Assembly: GCF_011440305.1 (NCBI RefSeq)
Contig: NZ_JAAOIW010000005.1
Span: 124,001-188,000 of the forward strand
From: Paenibacillus agricola
Lineage (GTDB): Bacteria > Bacillota > Bacilli > Paenibacillales > NBRC-103111
DNA length: 64,000 bases
Direction of reading: 5' to 3'
Position 1 is the stretch's first letter. Each line of letters starts with the position of its first letter. The translations under genes were made by a program, and so were the position numbers. The notes below the pieces were generated by a model, which worked only from the letters and a program-made list of their open reading frames with translations, ran no database searches and was not told the origin of the DNA. Shown here piece after piece: positions 51,337 to 60,755 of this stretch.

Positions 51337-52533
51337 GTGCAGGAAGCTCATCAGTTTGGGACACCCAAGCTCAAGAAGGATCTCGAACCGGAACAATTGC
51401 TTCGGGTCATCTTTGAGTATGCAGCAAAAATCGCTAATGAGCGAAGATTAGACCATTTGATTATGCTAATGGCCGATATGGGACGGGAAATGATCGTTTC
51501 GGATCGCTGCACAGTTTGGCTGCTGGATAAACAACGAAATGAGTTGTATTCTACCGTAGCACATGGCGTTCCTCCACTCAGACTGCCCAGTGATGCTGGA
51601 TTGGTTGGCTATTCCATTACCAACGGAATTCCGATTTTTATAGATGATGCCTACGAAAATATTGAGCTCAAGGATGTATTGGAAAGCGGCGCCATTGCGA
51701 TGGATCTCAAAACGGGCTACCGTACCAAAGCGCTGATGGTCATCCCCTTCCGAAATAATGAAGGAGAAATTATGGGGGCGTATCAAGCTGTCAATAAGCT
51801 GACGGAACAGGAGCAATTTTCGCAAAAGGATTTGGAGCATCTGACATTGGCTGCATCTTATGCGGGTAAGTCGCTGGAATCTGCGCTTTTGTCCAACGAA
51901 ATTGAAGAAACGCAGAAGGAAATTATTTTTACAATGGGTGAGATCGGTGAAAGCCGCTCCAAGGAAACCGGCAATCATGTGAAACGGGTAGCCGAATATT
52001 CCTATTTGATTGCGATTGGATTAGGCATGGAGCAAGAAGAAGCCGATCTGCTGAAAATCGCCTCGCCGATGCATGATATTGGCAAGGTAGCTATCCCCGA
52101 CTCCGTATTGAAGAAGCCAGGCAAATTAACCGACGAAGAATTCGATATTATGAAATCACATACGGATATTGGCTACGGACTATTGAAAAATTCAACCCGG
52201 CGCATCTTGAAAACAGCGGCTATTGTCGCGCACCAGCACCATGAAAAATGGAACGGGCATGGCTATCCCCAGAAGCTAAAGGGCGACGACATCCATATAT
52301 ATGGACGCATCACGGCAATAGCAGATGTGTTCGATGCTTTAGGCAGTGAGAGGGTATACAAGCAGGCCTGGGAATTGGACCGTATTCTTAACCTGTTCAA
52401 GGAGGAACGTGGCGAGCATTTTGACCCGCAGGTTGTGGATGCTTTTATGAAGCAATTACCGACGATCTTGAAGATTCGTGAGCAATACTCGGATGTGGCA
52501 CTAGCTGAAAAGGACAAAGGAGGAACCGCCTAG
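51337..52533 (+). CDS. GAF-HD-GYP cyclic-di-GMP phosphodiesterase
   Basis: A 398-residue cytosolic signalling protein. A GAF sensor domain (about residues 30-185; RCTVWLLDKQRNELYSTVAHG, GAYQAVNKL) is linked by a helix to an HD-GYP domain. The latter has HDIGKVAIPD (His246, Asp247), HQHHEKWNGHGYP with GYP at 309-311, and ITAIADVFDAL, all catalytic positions intact, so it should hydrolyse cyclic di-GMP. The start is GTG 51337 with AAAGGAGG at 7 nt. The GAF ligand is unknown. Confidence 0.93.
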   Translation: MQEAHQFGTPKLKKDLEPEQLLRVIFEYAAKIANERRLDHLIMLMADMGREMIVSDRCTVWLLDKQRNELYSTVAHGVPPLRLPSDAGLVGYSITNGIPIFIDDAYENIELKDVLESGAIAMDLKTGYRTKALMVIPFRNNEGEIMGAYQAVNKLTEQEQFSQKDLEHLTLAASYAGKSLESALLSNEIEETQKEIIFTMGEIGESRSKETGNHVKRVAEYSYLIAIGLGMEQEEADLLKIASPMHDIGKVAIPDSVLKKPGKLTDEEFDIMKSHTDIGYGLLKNSTRRILKTAAIVAHQHHEKWNGHGYPQKLKGDDIHIYGRITAIADVFDALGSERVYKQAWELDRILNLFKEERGEHFDPQVVDAFMKQLPTILKIREQYSDVALAEKDKGGTA

Positions 52534-52550
52534 CGGTCCTCCTTTTTATT
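52516..52550 (+). terminator. Terminator overlapping the HD-GYP stop codon
   Basis: AAAGGAGGA-CCG and CGG-TCCTCCTTT pair around the TAG stop codon and are followed by a T-rich tail. Confidence 0.85.
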
Positions 52551-52577
52551 TGGTGCATATTAGGCTTAAGGGATGAA

Positions 52578-53204
52578 TTAAGATAAAGCGGTTGTAAACT
52601 CTCCGACGGTTTCTGTTCCCCATATTAACTCAAACTTATCTCCGGCATGAACGGCTCCCACCCCTGCAGGTGTGCCTGTATAAATAATATCACCTTTGCC
52701 TAATCCATAATGCTTGCCGATATAATCTACAATGACCTGCAGGTCAAAAATCATGTCGTTAATGTTGCCGCGCTGCGCTTCCTTGCCATTAATATTGAGG
52801 GCAAATTCCGTATTGCGGATCGCTTCGTAGCCATTAAACGGACGAAATACCGTCAACGCCGCAGAATTCAAAAAGCCTTTGGCAGGCAGCCAGGGCTGGC
52901 CTTTTTTCTTAATGACCGACTGCACGTCGCGTAAAGTAAAATCAATCCCAAGCGACATCGTATCGATCAAATGGTCAACCTTCATGCCCGGCTTGTAATT
53001 GCTCCCCACATGTAGCACAAGCTCTGCCTCGAAATGCACTTCTCCACGATCTCCCGGAAGTTCTATCGTTTGCCCATGGATTGGAACGAGAGCGTGAGTC
53101 GGTTTAATGAAGATCATCGGTTCTTCGGGGATATCATTTCCTAGCTCAGCGGCATGCAGGCCATAATTGCGCCCAACACAATAAATGTTATGAATCAATT
53201 CCAT
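52578..53204 (-). CDS. Fumarylacetoacetate hydrolase-family protein
   Basis: A 208-residue FAH-fold enzyme. IYCVGRNYGLHAAELGN, the metal-binding EVHFEAELVLHV, GIDFTLRDVQ, LPAKGFLNSAA and GDIIYTGTPAGVG are the family blocks. Members act as acylpyruvases, oxaloacetate decarboxylases or hydratases, so the substrate stays open. The ATG at 53204 has AAAGGACG upstream; the longer frame from 53243 is not needed. It is monocistronic. Confidence 0.92.
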   Translation of the reverse strand: MELIHNIYCVGRNYGLHAAELGNDIPEEPMIFIKPTHALVPIHGQTIELPGDRGEVHFEAELVLHVGSNYKPGMKVDHLIDTMSLGIDFTLRDVQSVIKKKGQPWLPAKGFLNSAALTVFRPFNGYEAIRNTEFALNINGKEAQRGNINDMIFDLQVIVDYIGKHYGLGKGDIIYTGTPAGVGAVHAGDKFELIWGTETVGEFTTALS

Positions 53205-53436
53205 ATTAACACGTCCTTTGCTGACTTTTCGACATATGCTCACGTCTCACATTATAAGATACCGCGCGACAATACTCAAATAATTCCTTGTATATAGGAT
53301 AGAATGCAACGCTAGGAGGAAATAAATGGGTAATGGCGAAGTTATTATTACATACATAAGATAATACATAAGCTGCGAATCATTTCACCATTTCTACAGT
53401 CTTAATTATTGGAGAACAAGGAAGGCGGAGTAACCT

Positions 53437-53631
53437 ATGATTATTGATCGTTATCCATTGTTGAACGAAGCAAACCGCACAATGTGTGTATTTGAGAAAG
53501 ACGGAAAATTTTACGGTCATATTCTTAAAGATGCTACGGAGAAAGTGCCTGCCAAGATCGTCTTTGAAACTGTAAAATTCGACTCGCTGGAAGCGTTTAA
53601 ATTAGAGTACCCGCCCGCATTAAGCCCTTAA
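53437..53631 (+). CDS. Hypothetical protein (64 aa)
   Basis: A small soluble protein, MIIDRYPLLNEANRTMCVFE, with alternating strands and one short helix (FDSLEAFKLEYP). The ATG is preceded by AAGGAAGGCGGAG. No family is recognised. It converges on the Spo0E-like gene with only 11 bp between the two stop codons. Confidence 0.65.
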   Translation: MIIDRYPLLNEANRTMCVFEKDGKFYGHILKDATEKVPAKIVFETVKFDSLEAFKLEYPPALSP

Positions 53632-53642
53632 GAAATTATAAT

Positions 53643-53807
53643 CTAATAGTGGGATCGCTTTTTTAACCTCTGATAAAAAACGATATACCTGTCCAATTTT
53701 TGACTGAGTGTCACTACTTTTTCATTGGTCAATTGCCCTTGATCTAGTGCTTCTTGAACCATTTGATTACGCAATGTTTCAATTTTATCCATTAGAATTA
53801 GTTCCAT
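53643..53807 (-). CDS. Spo0E-family aspartyl-phosphate phosphatase-like protein (54 aa)
   Basis: A 54-residue helical protein. It begins MELILMDKIETLRNQM, and its second helix has LSQKLDRYIVFYQRL, which matches the SQ-LD-x-I/L signature of Spo0E proteins that dephosphorylate Spo0A-P and delay sporulation. The two antiparallel helices and the length fit the family. GGAGAT stands 9 nt from the ATG at 53807; an internal ATG at 53792 is an alternative. It is monocistronic. Confidence 0.85.
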   Translation of the reverse strand: MELILMDKIETLRNQMVQEALDQGQLTNEKVVTLSQKLDRYIVFYQRLKKRSHY

Positions 53808-54082
53808 TCAAAAATTATCTCCATTCCTATGCTCAATAAGCCGACAAAAAGCATTATAATACAGAAATTTTGCAAATGTTGTAATAACCTGTCGACAGCT
53901 TTGTGTCAAGAATTTGAACAACATTATAGCTTCCAGCACCATATTTGCAAAAGGTCGGTTTTTTTTCATCCAAATTAAGTATTCATTTAATTTTCAGGTT
54001 CTATTCATCTGAATTTCAATTTTCGCGTCCATAATGGGTTCCAGAACGTCAAATCTTACAGGACACGAAGGGAGAAATAATA

Positions 54083-54982
54083 ATGAATACACAGGTTACA
54101 AATCGTAAGTGGATAGTGGTATCTGCTTTCTTGATGATATGCCTTATCGCTTATATCATATGGTTTCCACCAGGTCAGAAAAACGGCGAAACGGTCGCAA
54201 AGGTCAATGGTGTCAGTCTGAGCACCAATCAGCTTTATGATGTTATGCTTGCCAGCAGCGGGGAGCAGATGCTTGATACGATGATTACTGACGAGCTAAT
54301 CAAACAGGAAAGTGAAAAGACAGGGATTCAAATTACAGAAACTGATATTAATGATCAAATTGCAATAATCAAAAGCTCATTTCCTTCAGAAGAGGAATTT
54401 CAACAAGCGCTCTCCCAATATGGGATGACTTTGGATAATTTGAAGAATAGCATCAAAAGCGACGTTTTGCTAAACAAAATTATGAAGCCTCAAATCACGA
54501 TTTCCGATGATGATATTAAAACATATTATGATGGCAACCTTGAAGCCCTGAAGATTCCGGAACAGGTAAAAGCCTCCCGAATATCGGTCGCTACCAAGGA
54601 AGAAGCAGATGCAATCGTGGCGGATCTGAAAAATGGTGCCGATTTTGCAGCCATAGCACAAGCGAAATCATTGGATACTGAAAGCAAGGACAAGGGAGGC
54701 GATCTGGGTTATGTGATGCGCGGTAGTATGGAACCAGTTTTTGAAGATGCTGTATTTGCCTTAAAGGCTGGTCAAATAAGCGATGCGGTACAGACCGACA
54801 GTGGGTATGACATTATAACCGTAGCAGATCATAAAGATGCCTATACGCCATCGTTAGAGGAGAAAAAAGAAGAGATTACTAAAAAGCTGTCAGATGAAAA
54901 AGCAGTAGAGCTATCAGCAACATGGCTGGAGCAAAAGAAATCGGAAGCAACCGTGGAGAAATTCCTGAACATTAATGCATGA
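54083..54982 (+). CDS. PrsA/SurA-like membrane-anchored parvulin foldase
   Basis: A 299-residue peptidyl-prolyl isomerase-like chaperone. One N-terminal helix (about 9-28) anchors it; there is no lipobox cysteine, unlike PrsA lipoproteins. A SurA-N-like helical domain (residues 38-150; VAKVNGVSLSTNQLYDVML) is followed by a parvulin domain (about 155-250; VKASRISVATKEEADAIV, DKGGDLGYVMRGSM, AVQTDSGYDIITV). It should assist folding of secreted proteins outside the membrane. ACGAAGGGAG lies before the ATG. Confidence 0.9.
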   Translation: MNTQVTNRKWIVVSAFLMICLIAYIIWFPPGQKNGETVAKVNGVSLSTNQLYDVMLASSGEQMLDTMITDELIKQESEKTGIQITETDINDQIAIIKSSFPSEEEFQQALSQYGMTLDNLKNSIKSDVLLNKIMKPQITISDDDIKTYYDGNLEALKIPEQVKASRISVATKEEADAIVADLKNGADFAAIAQAKSLDTESKDKGGDLGYVMRGSMEPVFEDAVFALKAGQISDAVQTDSGYDIITVADHKDAYTPSLEEKKEEITKKLSDEKAVELSATWLEQKKSEATVEKFLNINA

Positions 54983-54996
54983 TGTTAATTTAACCA

Positions 54997-55038
54997 GTAT
55001 CCTTAGTCCTTTATCAACAGGGCTAAGGATATTTTTAT
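54997..55038 (+). terminator. Terminator of the PrsA-like gene
   Basis: TATCCTTAG-TCCT and AGG-CTAAGGATA pair and are followed by TTTTTA. Confidence 0.85.
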
Positions 55039-55199
55039 TGATCACAAAACTGTCCGTTACTTCGACCAAACCAGTCCTTTACCAGCAAAGCTTTGTTGAT
55101 ACAATATACCTATTACATATATAGGAATTATATCTTAGACAGCCCCAAGCTCGAAGCGTACACTAAAAGCACATTATCAAGCTGAAGGGATTCCTGCAT

Positions 55200-56123
55200 A
55201 TGCTGCAATCGTTTATTTCAACTATATATCAAGTATTCCTTCCGATCTCGTTGCCCGTAATCGGCGGGATGCTGCTGAGGCGGTATCGCGGGATTGATAC
55301 GAAGCCGATATCTACGCTTTCGCTTTATGTGCTCAGCCCTGCTCTGATCTTCGATACCTTGACCAAAGCGCAGCTGTCCTTTGACGATGTTTATAAAACG
55401 TTCGCGTTTAGCCTGATCAATCTGCTGCTGTTGTGGGGGGCGGCAAGTGTGCTGGGCCGGACGCTGAAGCTTCAATCTGCCGAGCGGGCAGGCCTGACGA
55501 TGGTGGCCACGTTCACGAACAGCGTAAACTACGGGCTGCCGCTGGTCTTGCTTGCTTTTGGACAGCTTGGGCTAGAGAAAGCCTCTGTCTATGTAATCGG
55601 GCAAATGTTTATTGTAAACACGGTTGGTGTGTATTTTGCGGCTAGATCCCATTTTTCCGTGAAGCAGGCGATCAGATCGATCCTAACCCTTCCATCTATA
55701 TATGCAGCGGCATTGGCTATTCTTGCTCGAGTGCTGCAGATTACGGTTCCAAGCGGTTTAAACAAAGGTATTGCTATGATGGCAAGCGCTTACGCTCCAG
55801 TCGTTTTAGTCGTCTTGGGTGCCCAAATGATGAACGCCCAGTCAGCAAAATGGAAGCCTGGACTACAAAAAGCACTCTGGACAGGCATCTCGATCCGGCT
55901 GCTGCTTGCCCCCCTGCTGGCCTTACTTATCTTAAACGTGTTGCAGATTGATGGGATTTTATTCTCGGTGCTGCTCATCCTCGCTTCCATGCCTGCCGCG
56001 GTCAATGCCGTTATGCTGGCAGAGCAATTCGACGCATCCCCCCAATTCGTCGCCCGCTGCATCCTTTGGACAACGCTTGCCTCTTTTCTCATCCTGCCTG
56101 TGATTATCGCTTTTATTCAGTAA
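55200..56123 (+). CDS. AEC-family (auxin efflux carrier-like) transporter
   Basis: A 307-residue carrier with ten hydrophobic segments. The N-terminal half has LPVIGGMLLRRYRGID and LSLYVLSPALIFDTL, the crossover region TNSVNYGLPLVLLAFG, and the C-terminal half VLGAQMMNAQ, MPAAVNAVMLAEQF. This is the AEC pattern; bacterial members carry malate, malonate or similar acids. The ATG is preceded by GAAGGGA at 9 nt. It converges on the AraC gene with 12 bp between stops. Confidence 0.9.
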   Translation: MLQSFISTIYQVFLPISLPVIGGMLLRRYRGIDTKPISTLSLYVLSPALIFDTLTKAQLSFDDVYKTFAFSLINLLLLWGAASVLGRTLKLQSAERAGLTMVATFTNSVNYGLPLVLLAFGQLGLEKASVYVIGQMFIVNTVGVYFAARSHFSVKQAIRSILTLPSIYAAALAILARVLQITVPSGLNKGIAMMASAYAPVVLVVLGAQMMNAQSAKWKPGLQKALWTGISIRLLLAPLLALLILNVLQIDGILFSVLLILASMPAAVNAVMLAEQFDASPQFVARCILWTTLASFLILPVIIAFIQ

Positions 56124-56135
56124 AAAAGGGGGCAA

Positions 56136-57020
56136 CTACGGGCTGCTGCGATATTTTTTGCGAAACTCTCTGGGGGGCATCCCGATAAACTGCTTAAACA
56201 GTTTATTGTAATAGCTGAGGTCACCCACACCTACAAGCTCCGCGACGCGTATGATTTGCTCATCGGTTTCCCGCAACCATTTTAATGAAGCATGAATACG
56301 AACCTCATTGCGGTATTCCGTAAAGGTTTTGCCGATCGTTTGCTTAAATTTGCTCGTAAAGCTGGTTTTACTCATCCCGCACATCTGGCACACATCCTCC
56401 AAGTGAAACGGCTCCGCATAATGAAACGCCAAAAATTCACATAGCTCCCGAATCGAGGCGTCATCAGGGCGAAACTGGAGCTGCACCAAACGTTCATCGT
56501 AACAGCGGCTCAACCACACCAGCAATTCAATCAGCAGCGCTTTTATCGAAATCCGGTAACCAAGCGCCTTGCGGTCAAATTCCTCGATAATCCGCTCCAA
56601 ACGTAGCTGCACTTCCTTTGCTTCCAGAAATGATAATTTGAGATGGGATTCAAAATCCGTTTTTTGCCTGAGAAAAGGCTCCACATAAAAAAAATTCACA
56701 AAAGATGACACTTTTGATAACGCTTGCAGCTCCGCATCCAAAAAGGAAGGAACAAAAAGGATATTATAAACCTTTAACGGAGCGCTGCCGATCACCCGAT
56801 AATCATGCTCCACACCTGGCGGAATAACGAAAATATCCCCTTTTGAAACAGGAAAGGAATGTCCTTTATAAAGATGCTCGCCACGGCCGTCAGCTACATA
56901 AACAAGCTCTATAAAATCATGCGTATGAGGGGTCAGCGGCCTCTCAGGCAATGTTGGATAAGGGAAAGCCGCGAAAGGAAACGCCTCGCTCTCCAAGTAT
57001 TTTTCCTTTGGGTACAGCAT
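56136..57020 (-). CDS. AraC-family transcriptional regulator
   Basis: A 294-residue regulator. The N-terminal cupin domain (HTHDFIELVYVADGRGEHLY, then GDIFVIPPGVEHDY) probably binds a sugar. The C-terminal AraC domain has two helix-turn-helix motifs (FHLEDVCQMCGMSKTSFTSK and IIRVAELVGVGDLSYYNKLF). It is divergent from the GH78 gene with a 231-bp gap and is the likely regulator of it, induced by rhamnose or a rhamnoside (inference). Confidence 0.92.
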   Translation of the reverse strand: MLYPKEKYLESEAFPFAAFPYPTLPERPLTPHTHDFIELVYVADGRGEHLYKGHSFPVSKGDIFVIPPGVEHDYRVIGSAPLKVYNILFVPSFLDAELQALSKVSSFVNFFYVEPFLRQKTDFESHLKLSFLEAKEVQLRLERIIEEFDRKALGYRISIKALLIELLVWLSRCYDERLVQLQFRPDDASIRELCEFLAFHYAEPFHLEDVCQMCGMSKTSFTSKFKQTIGKTFTEYRNEVRIHASLKWLRETDEQIIRVAELVGVGDLSYYNKLFKQFIGMPPREFRKKYRSSP

Positions 57021-57251
57021 TATGTAGGATACGCTCCCCTCTAATCTACTGATCCTTATTTTAGATGAGCGGCTCCTTCATCACAAGACTTACTTTTACC
57101 TCAATTCTAGCCTGAACGCTACAGCGGCGGAATATTGTCCAAGTATTTCGGTTATTATGCCAAGTAATATCCCCTCCCATTTCTTAAGATGAAGTAGAAT
57201 GAGGCCAAACGAAGAATCTCAATATTTTGAAAATAGTAAAGGAGCACGAAT

Positions 57252-59456
57252 ATGGAAAAGCAATGGGTAGCCAACTGGATTATGGATGACGCGTTTAAAG
57301 GCCTGGAGCCGATCAATTTGTTCCATAAGGAAATGGAGCCTAAACAATTCGAGCACAAGGAAGATCTGAAAAACTTACATATGCTGGCCAGAAAATCTTT
57401 TGTGCTCAGCGGTGGCATCACGGATGCCTTTTTGGATATTTCAGCAGACGATTACTATAAAGTTTACATTAATGGCAAGTTCGTAGGACAAGGACCCGCC
57501 CAAGGCAATTACTTTCATTATTTTTATAACCGGTTTGAAATTTCAGCATTTTTGCAAGCGGGCGAGAACACTATCGCTGTTCATGTTTATTACCAGGGCT
57601 TAATTTGCCGGGCCTACAATAGCGCAGATTACCGTCAGGGCTTAATAGCTGAGATTAGCGTGGATGGACAAGTGGTGGAAAAAACCGACCAGCATTGGAA
57701 GGTAATGCGTAACGGCGCCTATAGCAGTGCCGGAATTATTGGCTATGATACGCAATACCTCGAAAATATCGATAATCGCCTCCAACCAAAAGGCTGGAAG
57801 CTTATTGGCTATAATGACCACGCATGGACTCCTGCAACGGTTCATACGACAGATGACCACGAGCTTTTGCTGCAGCCAACTCCACCGCTTCAGGTGTACA
57901 CGATTCAACCGAAAATGATCCAAACGCTTGCGGACGGCGGATACTTGCTTGATTTTGGCGGGGAATTGACCGGACAGTTCCAAATGAGGGCTCAAGGCAA
58001 GCCGGGACAGGTGATCGAAATTCGTTGCGGCGAAGAGCTGCAGGATGACGGGCGGGTTCGTTATGAAATGAGGTGCAATTGCACCTACCAGGAAAAATGG
58101 ACCTTGAGCGGTGCTGAGGATGAGCTTGAGTTTTATGATTATAAGGCTTTTCGTTATGTGGAGGTGATTCCGGAGCCTAGCATAGAGCTGGGGCTGGAGT
58201 TGACGCTGGAGCTGGATACAAGCAGCTTTGCGGCCATTGTAAGGCATTATCCATTAGACCCGGCTATCAGCCAATTCAATTCCTCCGATTCGATGCTGAA
58301 TTCGATTTGGGAGATTTGCAAAAATGGGGTGCAGTTTGGCTCCCAGGAAAACTATGTGGACTGCCCCTCCAGGGAAAAAGGGCAATACTTAGGTGATAAT
58401 ACGATCATTACACATGCCCATGCTTATGCATCTGGGGACTTACGATTGTTCCGCAAGTCACTGGTAGATTTTGCTTTGCTGTCCTCGCGGGTATGCTCCG
58501 GCATTATGGCAGTTGCTCCAGGACACTTTATGCAGGAAATCGCTGATTTTTCCTTCCAATGGCCGATACAGCTGCTGGAATATTACAAACAAAGCGGGGA
58601 TGAAGCATTTCTACGTGAGATGGCTCCAGTTGCTGAACAGATGCTACAGCATTTTGTGCAGTACCAACGCGAAGATGGCCTGCTTGCCCATGTAGCCGGT
58701 AAATGGAATCTCGTTGACTGGCCTGAGGGCATGCGGGATGGCTATGATTTCCCACTAACCAGACCCGTAGGTGAAGGCTGTCATAATGTGGTGAACGCTT
58801 TTTATTATGGTGCACGGATAGCCGTCGCCGAGATCCGCGAAATTCTTAAGCTTGAAGGCGAAAGCAGGGCTTCGCTGGACAGCTTGAAAAGCTCGTTCCG
58901 CCAAGTTTTCCTGGATGAACAAACGAAGCTATTTGTTGATGCCGAAGGCTCAGAGCATTCCTCGCTGCATGGCAATGCGCTAGCATTATTGTTTGGCTTA
59001 GTTGAGCGGGCGGAGCGCGATTATGTCGTTGATTTTTTGCGGCAAAAACGTTTAAGCTGCGGGGTATATATGTCTTATTTTCTTTTAAAAGGCTTGGCCG
59101 CCGCTGGCGAGCATACCCTTGTTTACGACCTGATCCGCTCAGAGGATCTGCATTCTTGGGGCAATATGGTTAAAGAAGGAGCGACAACCTGCTTTGAAGC
59201 GTGGTCGAAGAAGTTGAAATGGAATACCAGCCTATGCCATCCGTGGGCAAGTGCACCGATCCCGCTAATGATCGAGGAGATTATCGGGCTAAAGCCCGCT
59301 GTGCCGGGCTGGAAGCAGGTATCCTTTCATCCGCGGCTGCCGGATTCCTTGGATTGGCTGGAGCTTTGCTTCGAGGTGCCTACCGGAACGATTCGGTTCG
59401 AATACCGGGACGGGCAAACGACGCTGATGTTACCGGAAGGGGTAACGCTTGTTTGA
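57252..59456 (+). CDS. GH78-type alpha-L-rhamnosidase-like protein
   Basis: A 734-residue intracellular glycoside hydrolase. Two beta-sandwich domains come first (residues 45-135, DDYYKVYINGKFVGQGPA; 215-310, LDFGGELTGQFQMRAQG), then an (alpha/alpha)6 barrel beginning near 335. The catalytic motif is NYVDCPSREKGQYLGDN (Asp370 onward), a variant of the DCP-R-E/D block of GH78. AHAYASGDL and HSSLHGNALALLFGL lie around the active site. A short C-terminal beta domain closes it. There is no signal peptide. It would release rhamnose from imported rhamnosides. Confidence 0.88.
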   Translation: MEKQWVANWIMDDAFKGLEPINLFHKEMEPKQFEHKEDLKNLHMLARKSFVLSGGITDAFLDISADDYYKVYINGKFVGQGPAQGNYFHYFYNRFEISAFLQAGENTIAVHVYYQGLICRAYNSADYRQGLIAEISVDGQVVEKTDQHWKVMRNGAYSSAGIIGYDTQYLENIDNRLQPKGWKLIGYNDHAWTPATVHTTDDHELLLQPTPPLQVYTIQPKMIQTLADGGYLLDFGGELTGQFQMRAQGKPGQVIEIRCGEELQDDGRVRYEMRCNCTYQEKWTLSGAEDELEFYDYKAFRYVEVIPEPSIELGLELTLELDTSSFAAIVRHYPLDPAISQFNSSDSMLNSIWEICKNGVQFGSQENYVDCPSREKGQYLGDNTIITHAHAYASGDLRLFRKSLVDFALLSSRVCSGIMAVAPGHFMQEIADFSFQWPIQLLEYYKQSGDEAFLREMAPVAEQMLQHFVQYQREDGLLAHVAGKWNLVDWPEGMRDGYDFPLTRPVGEGCHNVVNAFYYGARIAVAEIREILKLEGESRASLDSLKSSFRQVFLDEQTKLFVDAEGSEHSSLHGNALALLFGLVERAERDYVVDFLRQKRLSCGVYMSYFLLKGLAAAGEHTLVYDLIRSEDLHSWGNMVKEGATTCFEAWSKKLKWNTSLCHPWASAPIPLMIEEIIGLKPAVPGWKQVSFHPRLPDSLDWLELCFEVPTGTIRFEYRDGQTTLMLPEGVTLV

Positions 59457-59614
59457 CGAGCATGAGCCGCGAGGTGCGGTGTAAGTGTGAGTATGCGGTG
59501 TGCGTCACAGTGTAAGGTATGACGCTTGATGCCGGTCGCACCCCCCGTTGCGCAGCATGTGTGCTTTGACCTTAACGATGAAGTTTGTTACAGTCGTTGT
59601 AAGAGGTGATCGTT

Positions 59615-60616
59615 ATGCTAAAGCTTGGAATATTGGATCAATCCCACATCAGTGAAGGACGGACAGCGGCAGATGCTTTACGAGAAACGACCCAGATGGC
59701 GCAAGAGGCTGATAAGCTCGGATACTCGCGATATTGGGTATCCGAGCACCATGCCTCCAAAGCGCTTGCACATTCCAGCCCGGAGGTGCTGATCGCCCAT
59801 CTTGCCGCTTCAACCAAGCGGATAAGATTAGGCTCGGGTGGCATCATGCTGCCCCATTACAGCGCATATAAAGTAGCGGAAAACTTCCGTCTGCTTGAAG
59901 CGCTCCATCCGGGACGGATTGACCTTGGGTTGGGCCGTGCCCCTGGTGGCATGCCGCTTGCAACCCGAGCCCTGCAGGAGAACAAGTTTGTTGATATTAA
60001 CCAATATCCTCAGCAAGTGAGGGATATCACAGCTTATTTGTACGAAACGATGCCTGACGAGCATCCTTTCGCTTATTTAAAGGCGTCGCCCTCGATCTCA
60101 ACGGCACCGGAGCTGTGGCTTCTAGGCTCTAGCGATGAAAGCGCAAAAATTGCCGCCAAGCATGGAGCTGCTTTTGCGTTTGCACAGTTTTTTGGGGTAC
60201 CCGGCGGCGAAGACGCGATCCGTTATTATCGGGAGCACTTCCAGCCCTCGATCTTAAATGAGCAGCCGCAAGCAATTGCGGCAGTGCTTGCGATTTGTGC
60301 TGACACCGAGGAAGAGGCCAATATACTGGCTACCAGCACGGACTTGTTTTTTCTGCGGCTGGAGCTTGGGCTCCAGCTGGATTCATTTCCATCGGTTGAA
60401 ACCGCGATGGACTATCCTTATACGGAAGCTGACCTGCTGCGAATCCGCGGACGCCGCCAGCGCCGAATTGTCGGGTCTCCCGACCAGGTGAAGGAGAAGC
60501 TGCTTGAAATTAGCGAGCTATACCAAACCGATGAATTGCTCGTGGTCACCCCTACTCATAACTTCGATGCGCGTATTCATTCGTACAGGCTTATTGCGAA
60601 GGCCTTCGGTTTGTAA
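59615..60616 (+). CDS. LLM-class (luciferase-like) flavin-dependent oxidoreductase
   Basis: A 333-residue TIM-barrel flavoprotein of the bacterial luciferase superfamily. MLKLGILDQSHISEGRTA, YWVSEHHASKALAHSSPEV, RIRLGSGGIMLPHYS and RIDLGLGRAPGG match the YvbT/YtmO-like group, which uses FMNH2 for mono-oxygenation. The ATG at 59615 has GAGGTG at 6 nt; the GTG at 59606 is inside that site. Substrate unknown. A weak -10-like region precedes it; nothing else is seen in 59457-59605. Confidence 0.92.
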   Translation: MLKLGILDQSHISEGRTAADALRETTQMAQEADKLGYSRYWVSEHHASKALAHSSPEVLIAHLAASTKRIRLGSGGIMLPHYSAYKVAENFRLLEALHPGRIDLGLGRAPGGMPLATRALQENKFVDINQYPQQVRDITAYLYETMPDEHPFAYLKASPSISTAPELWLLGSSDESAKIAAKHGAAFAFAQFFGVPGGEDAIRYYREHFQPSILNEQPQAIAAVLAICADTEEEANILATSTDLFFLRLELGLQLDSFPSVETAMDYPYTEADLLRIRGRRQRRIVGSPDQVKEKLLEISELYQTDELLVVTPTHNFDARIHSYRLIAKAFGL

Positions 60617-60683
60617 AACTAATTTACTACTAATAAGAAGATAAGGGAAACAGCTGAGTAGGATGCGGATTTAGTTGACAAAA

Positions 60684-60725
60684 ATAGAGGAAAAGGCGAT
60701 TTAACTCGCCTCTTCCTCTATTTTG
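60684..60725. terminator. Bidirectional terminator between the LLM gene and capA
   Basis: ATAGAGGAA-AGGCGA and TCGCCT-TTCCTCTAT pair; the minus strand continues in TTTTTG and the plus strand in TTTTGATTTT. Confidence 0.8.
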
Positions 60726-60755
60726 ATTTTCTGAATAGTCCAGCTTTTGTTACTC

